The position numbers and the translations under genes were made by a program. A stretch of 64,000 bases of DNA from Dastarcus helophoroides (Eukaryota > Arthropoda > Insecta > Coleoptera > Bothrideridae), in contig CM053327.1 in the NCBI GenBank assembly GCA_028583605.1, positions 44,196,559 to 44,260,558 of the forward strand. The letters are read 5' to 3'. The notes beneath the pieces are model-generated. The model worked only from the letters and a program-made list of their open reading frames with translations. It had not been told where the DNA came from and searched no databases. This document shows positions 12,092 to 23,020 of this stretch, one piece after another. Numbering within the stretch: the first letter of the stretch is position 1; the number at the start of each line of letters is the position of its first letter.

Positions 12092-15000
12092 TAAAAAATT
12101 GGGAATTTGTTGGTTCATCAGTAATGCAATTGTTTTCCCATGAAATCTTCTCTAAAATTCACACAAAAGTCTTCCTGGAGGATCCTGATCAAAATAATTT
12201 TGGGCTTAACTGTTGGACATTTGGCAGTTGGTCAGTATTTCAATGGTTTTGCTGCAAAACGTTCCCTTTTTGGAGAACCATAGGAAAAACAGTGCTCTGT
12301 TAAACAGTTCCTATTTGATGGTACATTTGGCGGTTGTTTTCCCTCGCTACCTCCAAAGTTCGTAAATGTTTTTAGCTAAATGTTAGGTATTTAGTAGTTT
12401 ATCGGTATTTCACTTGTTTATTTACAAAAAACGGCTCTAAAATTCACAAATGCACTCTTGGTGGTTCATGGGCAAAATAATATTATGTTAAAAAGTTGAT
12501 AATTTGTTGGCTCATCAGTATTGCAATTGTTTTCCCATGAAATCTTCTCTAAAATTCACACAAAAGTCTTCCTGGAGGATCCTGATCAAAATAATTTTGG
12601 GCTTAACTGTTGGACATTTGGCAGTTGGTCAGTATTTTAATGGTTTTGCTGCAAAACGTTCCCTTTTTGGAGAACCATAGGAAAAATAGTGCTCTGTTAA
12701 ACAGTTCCTATTTGATGGTACATTTGGCGCTTGTTTTCTCTCGCTACTTCTAAAGTTCGTAAATGTTTTCAGGTAAATGTTAGGTATTTAGTAGTTTATC
12801 GGTATTTCACTTGTTTATTTACAAAAAACGGCTCTAAAATTCACAAATGCACTCTTGGTGGTTCATGGGCAAAATAATATTATATTAAAAAGTTGGTAAT
12901 TTGTTGGCTCATCAGTATTGCAATTGTTTTCCCATGAAATCTTCTCTAAAATTCACACAAAAGTCTTCCTGGAGGATCCTGATCAAAATAATTTTGGGCT
13001 TAACTGTTGGACATTTGGCAGTTGGTCAGTATTTCAATGGTTTTGCTGCAAAACGTTCCCTTTTTGGAGAACCATAGGAAAAACAGTGCTCTGTTAAACA
13101 GTTCCTATTTGATGGTACATTTGGCGGTTGTTTTCCCTCGCTACCTCTAAAGTTCGTAAATGTTTTCAGCTAAATATTAGGTATTTAGTAGTTTATCGGT
13201 ATTTCACTTGTTTATTTACAAAAAACGGCTCTAAAATTTACAAATGCGCTCTTGGTGGTTCATAGGCAAAATAATATGTTAAAAAGTTGGATATTTGTTG
13301 GTTCATCAGTATTGTAGTTGTTTTCCCATGAAATCTTCTCTAAAATTCACAAAAATCTTCATGGAGGATCCTGATCCAATTAATTTTGAGCTAAAATGTT
13401 GAAAATTTGGAAGTTCGTCAGTATTTCAATGGTTTTGCCGTAAAACGTTCCCTTTTTGGAGACCCATAGGCAAAATAGTGTTGTGTTAAAAAGTTCTTAT
13501 TTGATGGTACATTTGGCGGTTGTTTTCCCACGCTATCTCTAAAATTCGAAAATGTTTTGAGCTAAACCTTAGGTATTTAGTAGTTCATCGGTATTTCCAC
13601 TTGTTTATTTATAAAAAAGACTCTAAAATTTACAAATGCGCTCTTGGTGGTTCATGGGCAAAATAATATTACGTTAAAAAGTTGGGAATTTGTTGGTTCA
13701 TTAGTAATGCAGTTGTTTTCCCATGAAATCTTCTCTAAAATTCTCAAAAGTCTTCATGGAGGATCCCGATCAAAATAATTTTGAGCTAAATCGTTATATA
13801 TTTCGTAGTTCATCAGTATTTCAATTGTTTTGCCACGAAACATTCTCTTCTTGGAGAATCATAGGCAAAATAATATTATGTTAAAAAGTTGGGTATTTGG
13901 TGGTTCATTTGGCAGTTGATTTCCCACGAAATCTTTAAAATTTGCAAATGTTTCAACTCTAAAATTTACAAATGCGCTCTTGGTGGTTCATGGACAAAAT
14001 AATATTATGTTAAAAAATTGGGAATTTGTTAGTTCATCAGTATTGCAGTTGTTTTCCCATGAAATCTTCCCTAAAATTCGCAAAAGTCTTTAATTGTTTG
14101 ATCACGAAAAATTCAGAAATGTGCTCTTGGAGGTACAAAGGCAAAATAATATTAGGTTAAAAAGTTGGGTACTTGTGGTTCATCAGTAATGCAGCTTTTT
14201 TCCCTTGAAATCTTCTCTAAGATTCGCAAATGTTCTCATAGAGGATCCTGATCAAAATGATTTTAGGTTAAAACGTTGGACATTTAATAGCTCATCAGTA
14301 TTTCATTTGTTTTGCCACGAAATATTCTCTTCTTGGAGAATCACAGGCAACATAATGCTATATTAAAATGGGTATTTGGTGGTTCATCTGGCAGTTGTTT
14401 TTCAATGAAATCTCTAAAAGTCGTGAATGTTCTCGGGGAGAAGGTCGATCAAAATAATTTTGAGCTAAAATGTTGGGCATTCGATAATTCATCAGAATTC
14501 AATTATTTGGTCACGAGAAATTCTCCAAAATTCACAAATGTGTTCTTGGAGGTACAAAAGCAAAATAATATTAGGTTAAAGAGTTGGGTTCTTGTAGTTC
14601 ATCAGTAAGGCAGTTTTTTTACCTTGAAATCTTCTCTAAGATTCGTAAATGTTCTCATGGTGGATCCCAATCAAAATGATTTTGGGCGCAAACGTTGGAC
14701 TTTTGATAGTTCATCAGTATTTCAATTGTTTTGCCACGAAATATTCTCTTTTTGGAGAATCACAGGCAAAATAATGCTATGTTAAAATGGGTAGTTGGTG
14801 GTTCAAGAGATAGCCGTTTTACCATGAAATCTCTAAAATTCGTGAATGTTCTCGGGGAGAATGTTGATCCAAATAATTTTGAGCTACAACGTAGGGCATT
14901 CGATAGTTCATCAAAATTCATTTGTTTGGACACGAAAAAGTCTCCAAAATTCACAAATGTGCTCTTGGAGGTACGAAGGCAAAATAATATTAGGTTAAAA

Positions 15001-18000
15001 AGTTGGGTTCTTGTAATTCATCAGTAATGCAGCTTTTTTCCCTTGAAACCTTCTCTAAAATGCGCGAATGTTCTCACAGAGGATCCTGAACAAAATGATT
15101 TTGGGCACAAACGTTAGACATTTGATAGTTCATCAGAATTTGAATTGTTTTGCCACGAAGTATTCTCTTGTTAAAGAATCACAGGCAAAATAATGATATG
15201 TTAAAATTGGTATTTGGTGATTCAAAAGGCAGTTGTTTTCCCATGAAATCTCTAAAATTCGTGAATGCTCTCAGGGAGAATGTCGATACAAATAATTTTG
15301 AGCTAAAACGTTGGGCATTCGATAGTTCATCAGAATTCAATTGTTTGGTCACGAAAAAAAATCTCCAAAATTCACAAATGTGCTCTTGGAGGTACGAAGA
15401 CAAAATAATATTAGGTTAAAAAGTTGGGTACTTGTAGTTCATCAGTAATGCAGCTTTTTTCCCTTGAAATCTCCTCTAAAATTCGCAAATGTTCTCGTGG
15501 AGGATCCTCATCAAAATTATTTTGGGCTAAAACGTTGGGCATTCAATAGTTCATCAGAATTCAATTGTTTGATCACGAAAAATTCACAAATGTGCTCTTG
15601 GAGGTACAAAGGCAAAATAATATAAGGGTAAAAAATTGGGTACTTTTGGCTCATCAATATTGCAGTTGTTATCCCATGAAATCTTCTCTAAAATTCACAA
15701 AAGTCTTCATAGAAGATCCTGATCAAAATAATTTTGAGCTAAAATGTTGAGCATTTGGTAGTCAGTATTTCAATGGTTTTGTCGCAAAACATTCTCTTCT
15801 TGGAGAACCATAGCCAAATTACTGTTGTGTTAAAAAGTTCGTATTTGATGGTACATTTGGCGGTTGTTTTCCCACGCTATCTCTAAAATTCGAAAATGTT
15901 TTGAGCTAAACGTTAGGTATTTAGTAGTTCATCGGTATTTCAATTGTTTATTTACAAAAAATACTATGAAATTCACAAATGCGCTCTTGGTGGTCCATAG
16001 GCAAAATAATATTACGTTAAGAAGTTGGGTTTTTGGAGGTTCATCACTATTGCAGTTCTTTTCCCACGCAATCTTCTCTAAAATTCAAAAATGTTGTCAT
16101 AGGGGATCCTGATCAAAATAATTTTGGGCTAAAATGTTAAACATTTGGTAGTTCGTCAGTATTTCAATGGTTTTGCAGCAAAAAGTTCCCTTTTTGGAGA
16201 ACCATAGGCAAAATAGTATTGTGTTAACAAGTTCGTATTTGATGGTACATTTGACGGTTGTTTTCCCACGCTATCTTTAAAATTCGCAAATGATTTGAGC
16301 TAAACGTTAGGTATTTAGTAGTTCATCGATATTTCACGTGTTTATTTACAAAAAAAAGACTCTAAAATTCAGAAATGCGCTCTTGGTGGTTCATGGGCAA
16401 AATAATATTATGTTAAAAAGTTGGAAATTTGTTGGTTCATCAGTATTGCATCAGTTTTCCCATGAAATCTTCTCTAAAATTCGCAAAAATCTTCATGGAG
16501 GATCCTGATTAAAATAATTTTGAGCTAAACTGTTAGACATTTGGCAGTTCATCAGTATTTCTATTGTTTTGCCACGAAATATTCCCTTATTGGAGAACCA
16601 TAAGCAAAATAGTGTTGTCCTAAAAAGTTCGTATTTGATGGTACATTTGGCGGTTGTTTTCCTACGCTATCTCTAAAGTTTGTAAATGTTTTGAGCTGAA
16701 CGTTAGGTATTTAATAGTTCATCGGTATTTCACTTGTCTATTTACAAAAAAAGACTCTAAAAATTCGCAAATGCGCTCTTGGTGGTTCATAAGCACAATA
16801 ATATTATGTTAAAAAGTTGGGAATTTGTTGGTTCATCAGAGTTGCAGTTGGTTTCCCATGAAATCTTCTCCAAAATTTGCAAATGTCTTCATGGAGTATT
16901 ATGATCAAAATAATTTTGAGTTTAACTGGTGGACAATTGGCAGTTCATCAGTATTTCAATTGTTTGGCCACGAAACAATCTCTTCTTGGAGAACCACTAG
17001 GGTTTTTGGGTTTGGGTATTTGGTGGTTCATCAGTATTGCAGTTGTTTTCCCATGAAATCTTCTCTAAAATTCGCACATGCCATCATGGACCATGAAGCA
17101 ACCTGATCAAAATAATTTTGAGCGAAAATGTTGAGCATTTGATATTTCACCATCAGTATTTCAATTGTTTTGTCGCGAAACATTCTCTTCTTGAAGAACC
17201 ACAGGCAAAGTAGTGTTGGGTTAAAAAGGTGGTACTTGGTGCTACATTTGGCAGTTGTTTTCCCACAGCATCTCTAAATTTCTTAAATATTTTGAGCTAC
17301 GTATTTAGTAGTTCATCGGTATTTCGTAGTTCATCAATATTTCAATTGTTTATTTACAAAAAATACTCTAAAATTCACAAATGCGCCCTTGGTGGTCCAT
17401 AGCTAAAATAATATTACGTTAAAAAGTTGAGTATTTGGTGATTCATCAGTATTGCAGTTCTTTTCTCACGCAATCTTCTCTAAAATTCAAAAATGTTGTC
17501 ATGGAGGATCCTGATCAAAATAATTTTGGGCTAAAATGTTGAACATTTGGTAGTTCGTCAGTAGTTCAATGGTTTTTCCGCGAAACGTTCCCTTCTTGGA
17601 GAACCATAGGCAAAATAGTGTTGTGTTAGAAAGTTCGTATTTGATTTGGCGATTGTTTTCCCACGCTATCTCCAAAGCTAAACGTTAGGTATTTAGTAGT
17701 TCATCGATATCTCACGTGTTTATTTACAAAAAAAGACTCTAAAATTCACAAATGTGCTCTTGGTGGTTCATAGGCAAAATAATATTATGTTAAAAAGTTG
17801 GAAATTTGTTTTTTCATCAGTATTGGAGTTGTTTTCCCATGAAATCTTCTCTAAAGTTCACAAAAGCTTTTATGGAGGATCCTGATCAAAATAATTTTGA
17901 GCTAAAATGTTGAACATTTGGTACTTCGTCAGAATTTCAATGGTTTTGCCGCAAAACATTCCCTTCTTGGAGAACCCCTAGGGTTTTTGGTTGGGTATTT

Positions 18001-18303
18001 GGTGATTCATCAGTTTTCCAGATTTTTTCCCATGAAATCTTCTCTAAAATTCGCATATGCCATCATAGAGCATTCTGATGTTGTCATGGAGGATCCTGAT
18101 CAAAATAATTTTGACCGAAAATGTTGAACATTTGATAGTTCATCAGCATTTTAATTGTTTTGCCGCGAAACATTCCCTTCTTGGAGAAAAAAATCGCAAT
18201 TCCGTGAAAAAATTAAGAGTGTTGGGTTTTTACAGAACCTTTTTTTACATTTCAATCGCAACTGAATTGAACTTTAACCTTTGATTATAAAATTAATTTT
18301 ATA

Positions 18304-19032
18304 CAGTAATACTCCGTTTAACGCGGGAATTACGGTCCAACCAAGTAGAGCGTTATACGAAACAGCGTTAAACGAGGTCATCATATGTACATAATGGGGT
18401 TAGGCGAAAACGGGCATAAAAAGTAAGTCGCCATTTATATTTAGATCAATCATATTCTGTTTTTCCAATTCTTTTGTTTTTATATCAAGAAGGTGCCTAA
18501 TGCCATTTGTAATTTTCTTTTGCGCCTTATAAGAAGTTGGCACTCCGTCTTGCCTTTGAACTCCTATCAAATTATGCCTCATTTTTAATAAATTGTTTCC
18601 TAATTTCTGTAGCTAAACTGGTTTTCAGAAATGACCTTGACCGTTTATTTTTTGCTTTTCTTCAGAATCACTATTTTCAATATTTTTGTGTTCTTCCTGA
18701 TCCACTATTTCCTTGAGCTCATCATTAACTTTTTTTTGAAATCTTCCCTATTCCTAAACCGGTTTGATTCGCTAATTCGACTATTTCATTTATATCAACA
18801 ACAGATTTTCAACTGTCATCGTTTAGATCAGACTAAACGTTTTTTCACATTGCTTTCAAACATTTTTTTATTACCTCATTCAAAAAAAATTAATAATGTA
18901 TGTTGTATGTGTACTTTGGATTTAGAGAAAACCTAAGGATGCGTGCAATTTTCAGCGAATCTCACTATTTCAATAAAAAAGCGTTAAACCGAAACAGCGC
19001 TAAACGGAGCAGCATTAAGCGGGGTCTTACTG
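18304..19032 (-). mobile_element. pogo/Tigger-like element, internally decayed
   Basis: Terminal inverted repeats read CAGTAATACTCCGTTTAACG at the left and CAGTAAGACCCCGCTTAATG at the right end read inward. The left flank is TA and the right TC, consistent with one mutated TA duplication. Within the termini, motifs of the type AGCGTTAAACGAG repeat. On the minus strand, broken frames include VDINEIVELANQTG and a lysine-rich tail (18582-18400) resembling the acidic and C-terminal part of Tigger transposases. The catalytic domain is absent. It lies inside the large Gdap2 intron. Confidence 0.75.
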
Positions 19033-19162
19033 TCTTTCTATTAATTGGACATTTACAAGAAACGCGCGAAATTCCTAAAATACATATTTTTTGTTCAGAA
19101 ATTTTGAATAACTTTTTGAAACCTGGAAATCTTCTCAAGAAAATAATGCTTGGATTTTCCTT

Positions 19163-19220
19163 TATAGAAGGTTTGGTTTCGATCTTATTAGATCTCGTCA
19201 GTTTGGCATAACCAACTTAG
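19163..19220 (-). repeat. Family A hammerhead-like fragment
   Basis: On the minus strand the sequence contains CCAAACUGACGA, GAUC-loop-GAUC and GAAAC in the order seen in the family A ribozyme at 27752-27798, but the stem III palindrome and the second stem I strand are lost. It is a decayed fragment in the Gdap2 intron. Confidence 0.6.
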
Positions 19221-19719
19221 AAATTGGTGAATCCAAATTTTCGCGACATAATAAGTCGTCTATATATAAATATCGTTAAAAAATTCTTTACCACGAGTTT
19301 CAAATTTAACTTGACAAGGGTACGTTTCGGTCTGTGATTTGGAAATCGATTTCGGTTACGGAATTTTAAGTTTACAAAATCCAACAAGAAAAGGATACGT
19401 AAATGGCGTTAAAAGTAATCAACGTTAAAAAAGAATACACCCCGAATTTTCGAAAATGTATTATTTGTCGAAAAAAGTAACCGCGTCTCGAATGTTAGGT
19501 TTAATATACATTAATTAAGGTAGCTGGTAACTAACAAGAAAATACAAATATTTGTCACTTAGAGTAGATTTCATTTTATCAGCTTTGTCATAACGTTTCC
19601 AATTCTTGCGTAAAATATTCACAAAATGCTTTTCCTGCATTTTCTTATTTTGGAGCACAGAATGATAAAAAGTCTAGATGGATGGTCTCACCCTAATGAT
19701 GGCAGGCTACACTAAAAAA

Positions 19720-21757
19720 TACTTAGGAAGTACTTTTAAGCGAAATTCTTAAGAGGTAATTTCAAGCGAAATTCTTAAGAGGTAAGTAAAAGCGAAATTC
19801 TTAAGAGGCATTTGAAGCGAAATTCTTAAGAGGTAATTCTAAGCCAAATTCTTAAGAGGTATTTTTAAGCGAAACTCTTAAGAGGTAATTTTAGGCGAAA
19901 TTCTTAAGAGGTAATTTTAAGCGAAATTCTTAAGTGGTATTTCAAGCGAAATTCTTAAAAGATAATTTTAAGCGAAATTCTTAAGAGGTAATCTGAGGCG
20001 AAAATCTTAAGAGGTAATTTTAAGCAAAATTCTTAAGAGGTAATTTTAAGCAAAATTCTTAAGAGGTAATTTTAAGCAAAATTCTTAAAAGATAATTTTA
20101 AAAGAAACTTTGAAGAGGTAGTTTGAAGCGAAATTCTTAAGAGGTAATCTTAAGCGAAATTCTTAAGAGGTAATTTTAAGCGAAATTCTTAAGAGGTAAT
20201 TTTAAGCGAAATTCTTAAGGGGTAATTTTAAGCGATATTCTTAAGAGGTAATTTTAAGCGAAATTCTTAAGAGGTAATCTGAGGCGAAATTCTTAAGAGG
20301 TAATTTTAAGCGAAATTCTTAAGAGGTATTTCAAGCGAAATTCTTAAGTGGTATTTCAAGCGAAATTCTTAAGAGATAATTTGAAGCGAAATTCTTAGGA
20401 GGTAATCTGAGGCGAAAATCTTAAGAGGTAATTTTAAGCAAAATTCTTAAGAGGTAATTTGAAACGAAATGCTTAAGGGGTAATTTTAAGCAACATTCTT
20501 AAGAGGCGAAATTCTTAAGAGGTAGTTTGAATCGAAATTCTTAAGCGATAATTTTGAGCGAAATTCTTAAGAGGTAATTTTAAGCGAAATTCTTATGAGG
20601 TAATTTTAAGCGAAATTCTTAAGAGGTAATTTAAAGCGAAATTCTTAAGAGGTACTTCAAGCGAAATTCTTAAGAGGTAATTCTAAGCTAAATTCTTAAG
20701 AGGTATTTTTAAGCGAAACTCTTAAGAGGTAATTTTAGGCGAAATTCTTAAGAGGTAATTTTAAGCGAAATTCTTAAGAGGTATTTGAAACGAAATTCTT
20801 AAAAGGTATTTCAAGCGAAATTCTTAAGAGATAATTTTAAGCGAAATTCTTAAGAGGTAATCTGAGGCAAAAATCTTAAGAGGTAATTTTAAGCAAAATT
20901 CTTAAGAGGTAATTTTAAGCAAAATTCTTAAAAGATAATTTTAAGAGAAACTTTGAAGAGGTAGTTTGAAGCGAAATTCTTAAGAGGTAATCTTAAGCGA
21001 AATTCTTAAAAGGTAATTTTAAGCGAAATTCTTAAGAGGTAATTTTGAGCGAAATTCTTAAGGGGTAATTTTAAGCGATATTCTTAAGAGGTAATTTTAA
21101 GCGAAATTCTTAAGAGGTAATCTGAAGCGAAATTCTTAAGAGGTAATTTTAAGCTAAATTCTTAAGAGGTAATTTTAAGCGAAACTCTTAAGAGGTAATT
21201 TTAGGCGAAATTCTTAAGAGGTAATTTTAAGCGAAATTCTTAAGAGGTATTTCAAGCAAAATTCTTAAGTGGTATTTCAAGCGAAATTCTTAAGAGATAA
21301 TTTCAAGCGAAATTCTTAAGAGGTAATCTGAGGCGAAAATCTTAAGAGGTAATTTTAAGCGAAATTCTTAAGAGGTAATTTGAAACGAAATGCTTAAGGG
21401 GTAATTTTAAGCAACATTCTTAAGAGGTAATTTTAGGCGAAATTCTTAAGAGGTAGTTTGAAGCGAAATTCTTAAGAGGTAATCTTAAGCGAAATTCTTA
21501 AGAGGTAATTTTAAGCGAAATTGTTAAGGGGTAATTTTAAGCAACATTCTTAAGAGGTAATTTTAAGCGAAATTATTAAGAGGTAATTTTAAGCGAAATT
21601 CTTAAGAGGTAATTTGAAGCGAAATTCTTAAGAGGTAATTTTAAGCGAAATTCTTAAGAGGTAACTTCAAGCGAAATTCTTGAGAGGTAATTTTATGCAA
21701 ACTGAAGAGGTAATTTTAAGCGAAATTCTTAAGAGGTAACTTTAAGCGAAATTTTTA
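19720..21757. repeat. 26-bp minisatellite (about 78 copies) with CTTAAG core
   Basis: The unit is approximately GAAATTCTTAAGAGGTAA followed by TTTTAAGC (26 bp). It carries the palindrome TCTTAAGA in nearly every copy. Variant patterns recur at long range: the rare CTTTGAAGAGGTAG variant near 20106 and 20949, and a TTTTTAAGCGAAACTC variant near 19862 and 20707, both about 845 bp apart, showing a block duplication within the array. It ends 98 bp before the Gdap2 exon at 21855. Confidence 0.95.
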
Positions 21758-21854
21758 GAAATACTGGATAATTGGCGGATAAATCTGAAAAGCGATTGCG
21801 TTGTAAAACCGACCCAAACTTTTTTTATATCAACCTAACATCGCCGATACTTAC

Positions 21855-21964
21855 GTAACGCTATGTGAGCCCCCTCGTTTGGCGGGTAATTCCTCTTAAC
21901 GGAATTAATAACACAAAGGGCTATCGAATGAAGTCCCATTTCTCTCGCTTTTTGTAGCACATTT
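21855..21964 (-). CDS. Gdap2: Gdap2, fourth coding exon (macro domain)
   Basis: The exon follows a TTTTTAG acceptor and ends at a perfect GTAAGT donor (21854 downwards). It encodes NVLQKAREMGLHSIALCVIN and the GAHIAL segment of the macro-domain core; the CVINS and HIALR motifs are strongly conserved in GDAP2. It enters in phase 2 (completing the Arg of CYR) and leaves in phase 1, matching the exon at 2306-2545. The 51-bp intron before it has no in-frame stop. Confidence 0.93.
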
Positions 21965-22015
21965 CTAAAAACAGCACATATCGAAATATTTTGAACACGA
22001 CAACGCATTACCAAC
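21965..22015 (-). other. Gdap2: 51-bp stop-free, frame-preserving Gdap2 intron
   Basis: On the minus strand it starts GTTGGT and ends TTTTTAG. Removing it joins CYR to NVLQ as in other GDAP2 proteins. Its length is a multiple of three and it lacks an in-frame stop, so retention would add 17 residues to the macro domain without breaking the protein. Confidence 0.8.
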
Positions 22016-22148
22016 CTGTAACATATGTGTAAGGTGTTTTCGGATGCCGTTTGATACTTTATGTTGTACTTAGGCCCTACAGTATGAATTATATATCGAG
22101 CTGGCAGTGCATGGCCTTGTGAAACTTTAACTTCGCCCGTTCTGCACT
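22016..22148 (-). CDS. Gdap2: Gdap2, third coding exon (macro domain)
   Basis: The acceptor is TGTTTTAG on the minus strand, and the exon begins with the last two bases of a Glu codon, giving ECRTGEVKVSQG. It continues ALPARYIIHTVGPKY, the conserved macro-domain strand-loop (RYIIHTVGP) that contacts ADP-ribose-type ligands in the fold. It ends at CYR with a GTTGGT donor. Length 133 bp. Confidence 0.93.
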
Positions 22149-22240
22149 CTAAAACATTCAAAGAAATATTTACAAAACCGACCCGATAGATCCAAAAAAA
22201 TATTGAAAAACCAGAGAGATGGACTCAGAAAACTATTTAC

Positions 22241-22383
22241 CTCGAATATCTAAATTAATTTCTTCTTTTAATTCCGAACCTGCCCTTTGAAAAATACGAT
22301 TGCTGACAGGGTTACTATCACTCATTGATTCATTTGTTGAATTGACTATCGCATCTACTTGTAAAGCGGAAATATCACCTGAC
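22241..22383 (-). CDS. Gdap2: Gdap2, second coding exon (start of macro domain)
   Basis: The acceptor CCATTTCAG precedes 22383 and the donor GTAAAT follows 22241. The encoded sequence begins SGDISALQVDAIVNSTNE, the diagnostic N-terminal macro-domain motif (GDI..L..DAIVN..N), and includes NPVSNRIFQRAG as in GDAP2. Trp is split across the intron with the preceding exon (IILW-SGD), a conserved junction. Length 143 bp. Confidence 0.95.
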
Positions 22384-22627
22384 CTGAAATGGAACAAATA
22401 GTAGTACAACCAGTAGGGTGTAGCACAACCAGAAGTATAAAGCAACCCTAAAGGGTTACATAGCACCTGTGTCTAGTTTCATTACAGGGCATTTAATAAT
22501 TGTTAATTGATTAATTGAAAATAGAGTGTATGCTTTCCGTGGAATACATATGAGTACACTAGAAGCAAAACACTGTATTTGCAAACTAAAAACTGAGTTT
22601 TGCATGTAATCTGTATCAAGTGACACA

Positions 22628-22692
22628 GAGCAATCTCCGTTGTGTTTTTTAATCCTTTTTGGTTTCAGGGAACAAGATTTGTATTTCAATGT
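22628..22692. repeat. Family B foldback, right-arm fragment
   Basis: The sequence GTTGTGTTTTTTAATCC with GGTTTCAGGGAACAAG and TTGTATTTCAAT is the outer right arm of the family B foldback. The ribozyme-like centre and left arm are absent. It lies in the 436-bp intron between the first two visible Gdap2 coding exons. Confidence 0.7.
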
Positions 22693-22819
22693 TTATATCA
22701 ACGTTATCAAAATGACTTCTTGATAATAAATACGATGGTTACGACGTCCTCCAGAATTTAACGTTGATGTGCAGTTGGTTCAAAGTCGAATAGATGCGAT
22801 TCCTTCAAAGGGAACTTAC

Positions 22820-22998
22820 CACAGAATAATTTTGTGGTTCAGTTCAGAGTCATAAGGAAAGGGAGATGTGTTGTGCGCTGGAATTTCTCCTGTAGCACTG
22901 TAATCAGTCAAATAATGTGCTGGAGCTAGATCGCTCCATCTTGGTAAATTATTTGGCAGTATTATGTCAGACGCTACCCCTAAGGGTTCTTGATTCAT
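22820..22998 (-). CDS. Gdap2: Gdap2, first coding exon with probable start codon
   Basis: GDAP2 proteins combine a macro domain with a C-terminal CRAL-TRIO domain. This exon encodes the N-terminus: MNQEPLGVASDIILP, then LPRWSDL, and SPFPYDSELNHKIILW leading into the macro domain. The start at 22998 is chosen because the PLG and LPxW segments align with the N-terminus of animal GDAP2; an in-frame ATG at 23010 would add four residues. The exon extends 5' to 23020, where a TTTGTTACAG acceptor indicates at least one upstream 5' UTR exon that I cannot locate. The donor is GTAAGT at 22819 downwards. Confidence 0.92.
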
Positions 22999-23020
22999 AA
23001 TGATCCGCATGTAGTACCAC

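Larger units (their letters stand above)
3560..18195. repeat. Satellite array, ~397-bp higher-order unit made of four ~100-bp subunits
   Basis: The landmark TGCACTCTTGGTGG recurs at 4331, 4728, 5125, 7184, 7581, 7978, 8374, 8771, 9166, 9603, 10000, 10398, 12451, 12848 and 13245: spacing 395-398 bp, apart from one 437-bp unit with an inverted insertion. Each unit holds four related subunits marked by variants of TTCATCAGTATTTCAATTG. From 14312 to about 15570 a different four-subunit register dominates, with spacing 419 bp (14312, 14731, 15150). The centre is nearly identical from unit to unit while both flanks are diverged, the usual result of unequal exchange. Open frames of about 64 codons recur but are broken by 2-bp indels between units, so I do not treat them as genes. 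Confidence 0.95.
2546..21854 (-). other. Gdap2: 19.3-kb Gdap2 intron filled with satellites and transposons
   Basis: The intron is bounded by GTAAGT (21854 downwards) and TTGCAG (ending 2546) on the minus strand. It contains an AT-rich patch with a degraded family B foldback (about 3060-3475), the 397-bp satellite array (about 3560-18195) with two Tc1 elements, a pogo/Tigger remnant (18304-19032), a family A fragment (about 19163-19220) and a 26-bp minisatellite (about 19720-21757). The other Gdap2 introns seen here are 51, 92 and 436 bp, so this one is exceptional. Sequence from 2550 to 3060 and from 19220 to 19720 shows nothing I recognise. Confidence 0.88.

Noticed and set aside
19720..21757. 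CRISPR-like array
   Set aside because: Units are contiguous without unique spacers, and the context is animal DNA; this is a minisatellite.
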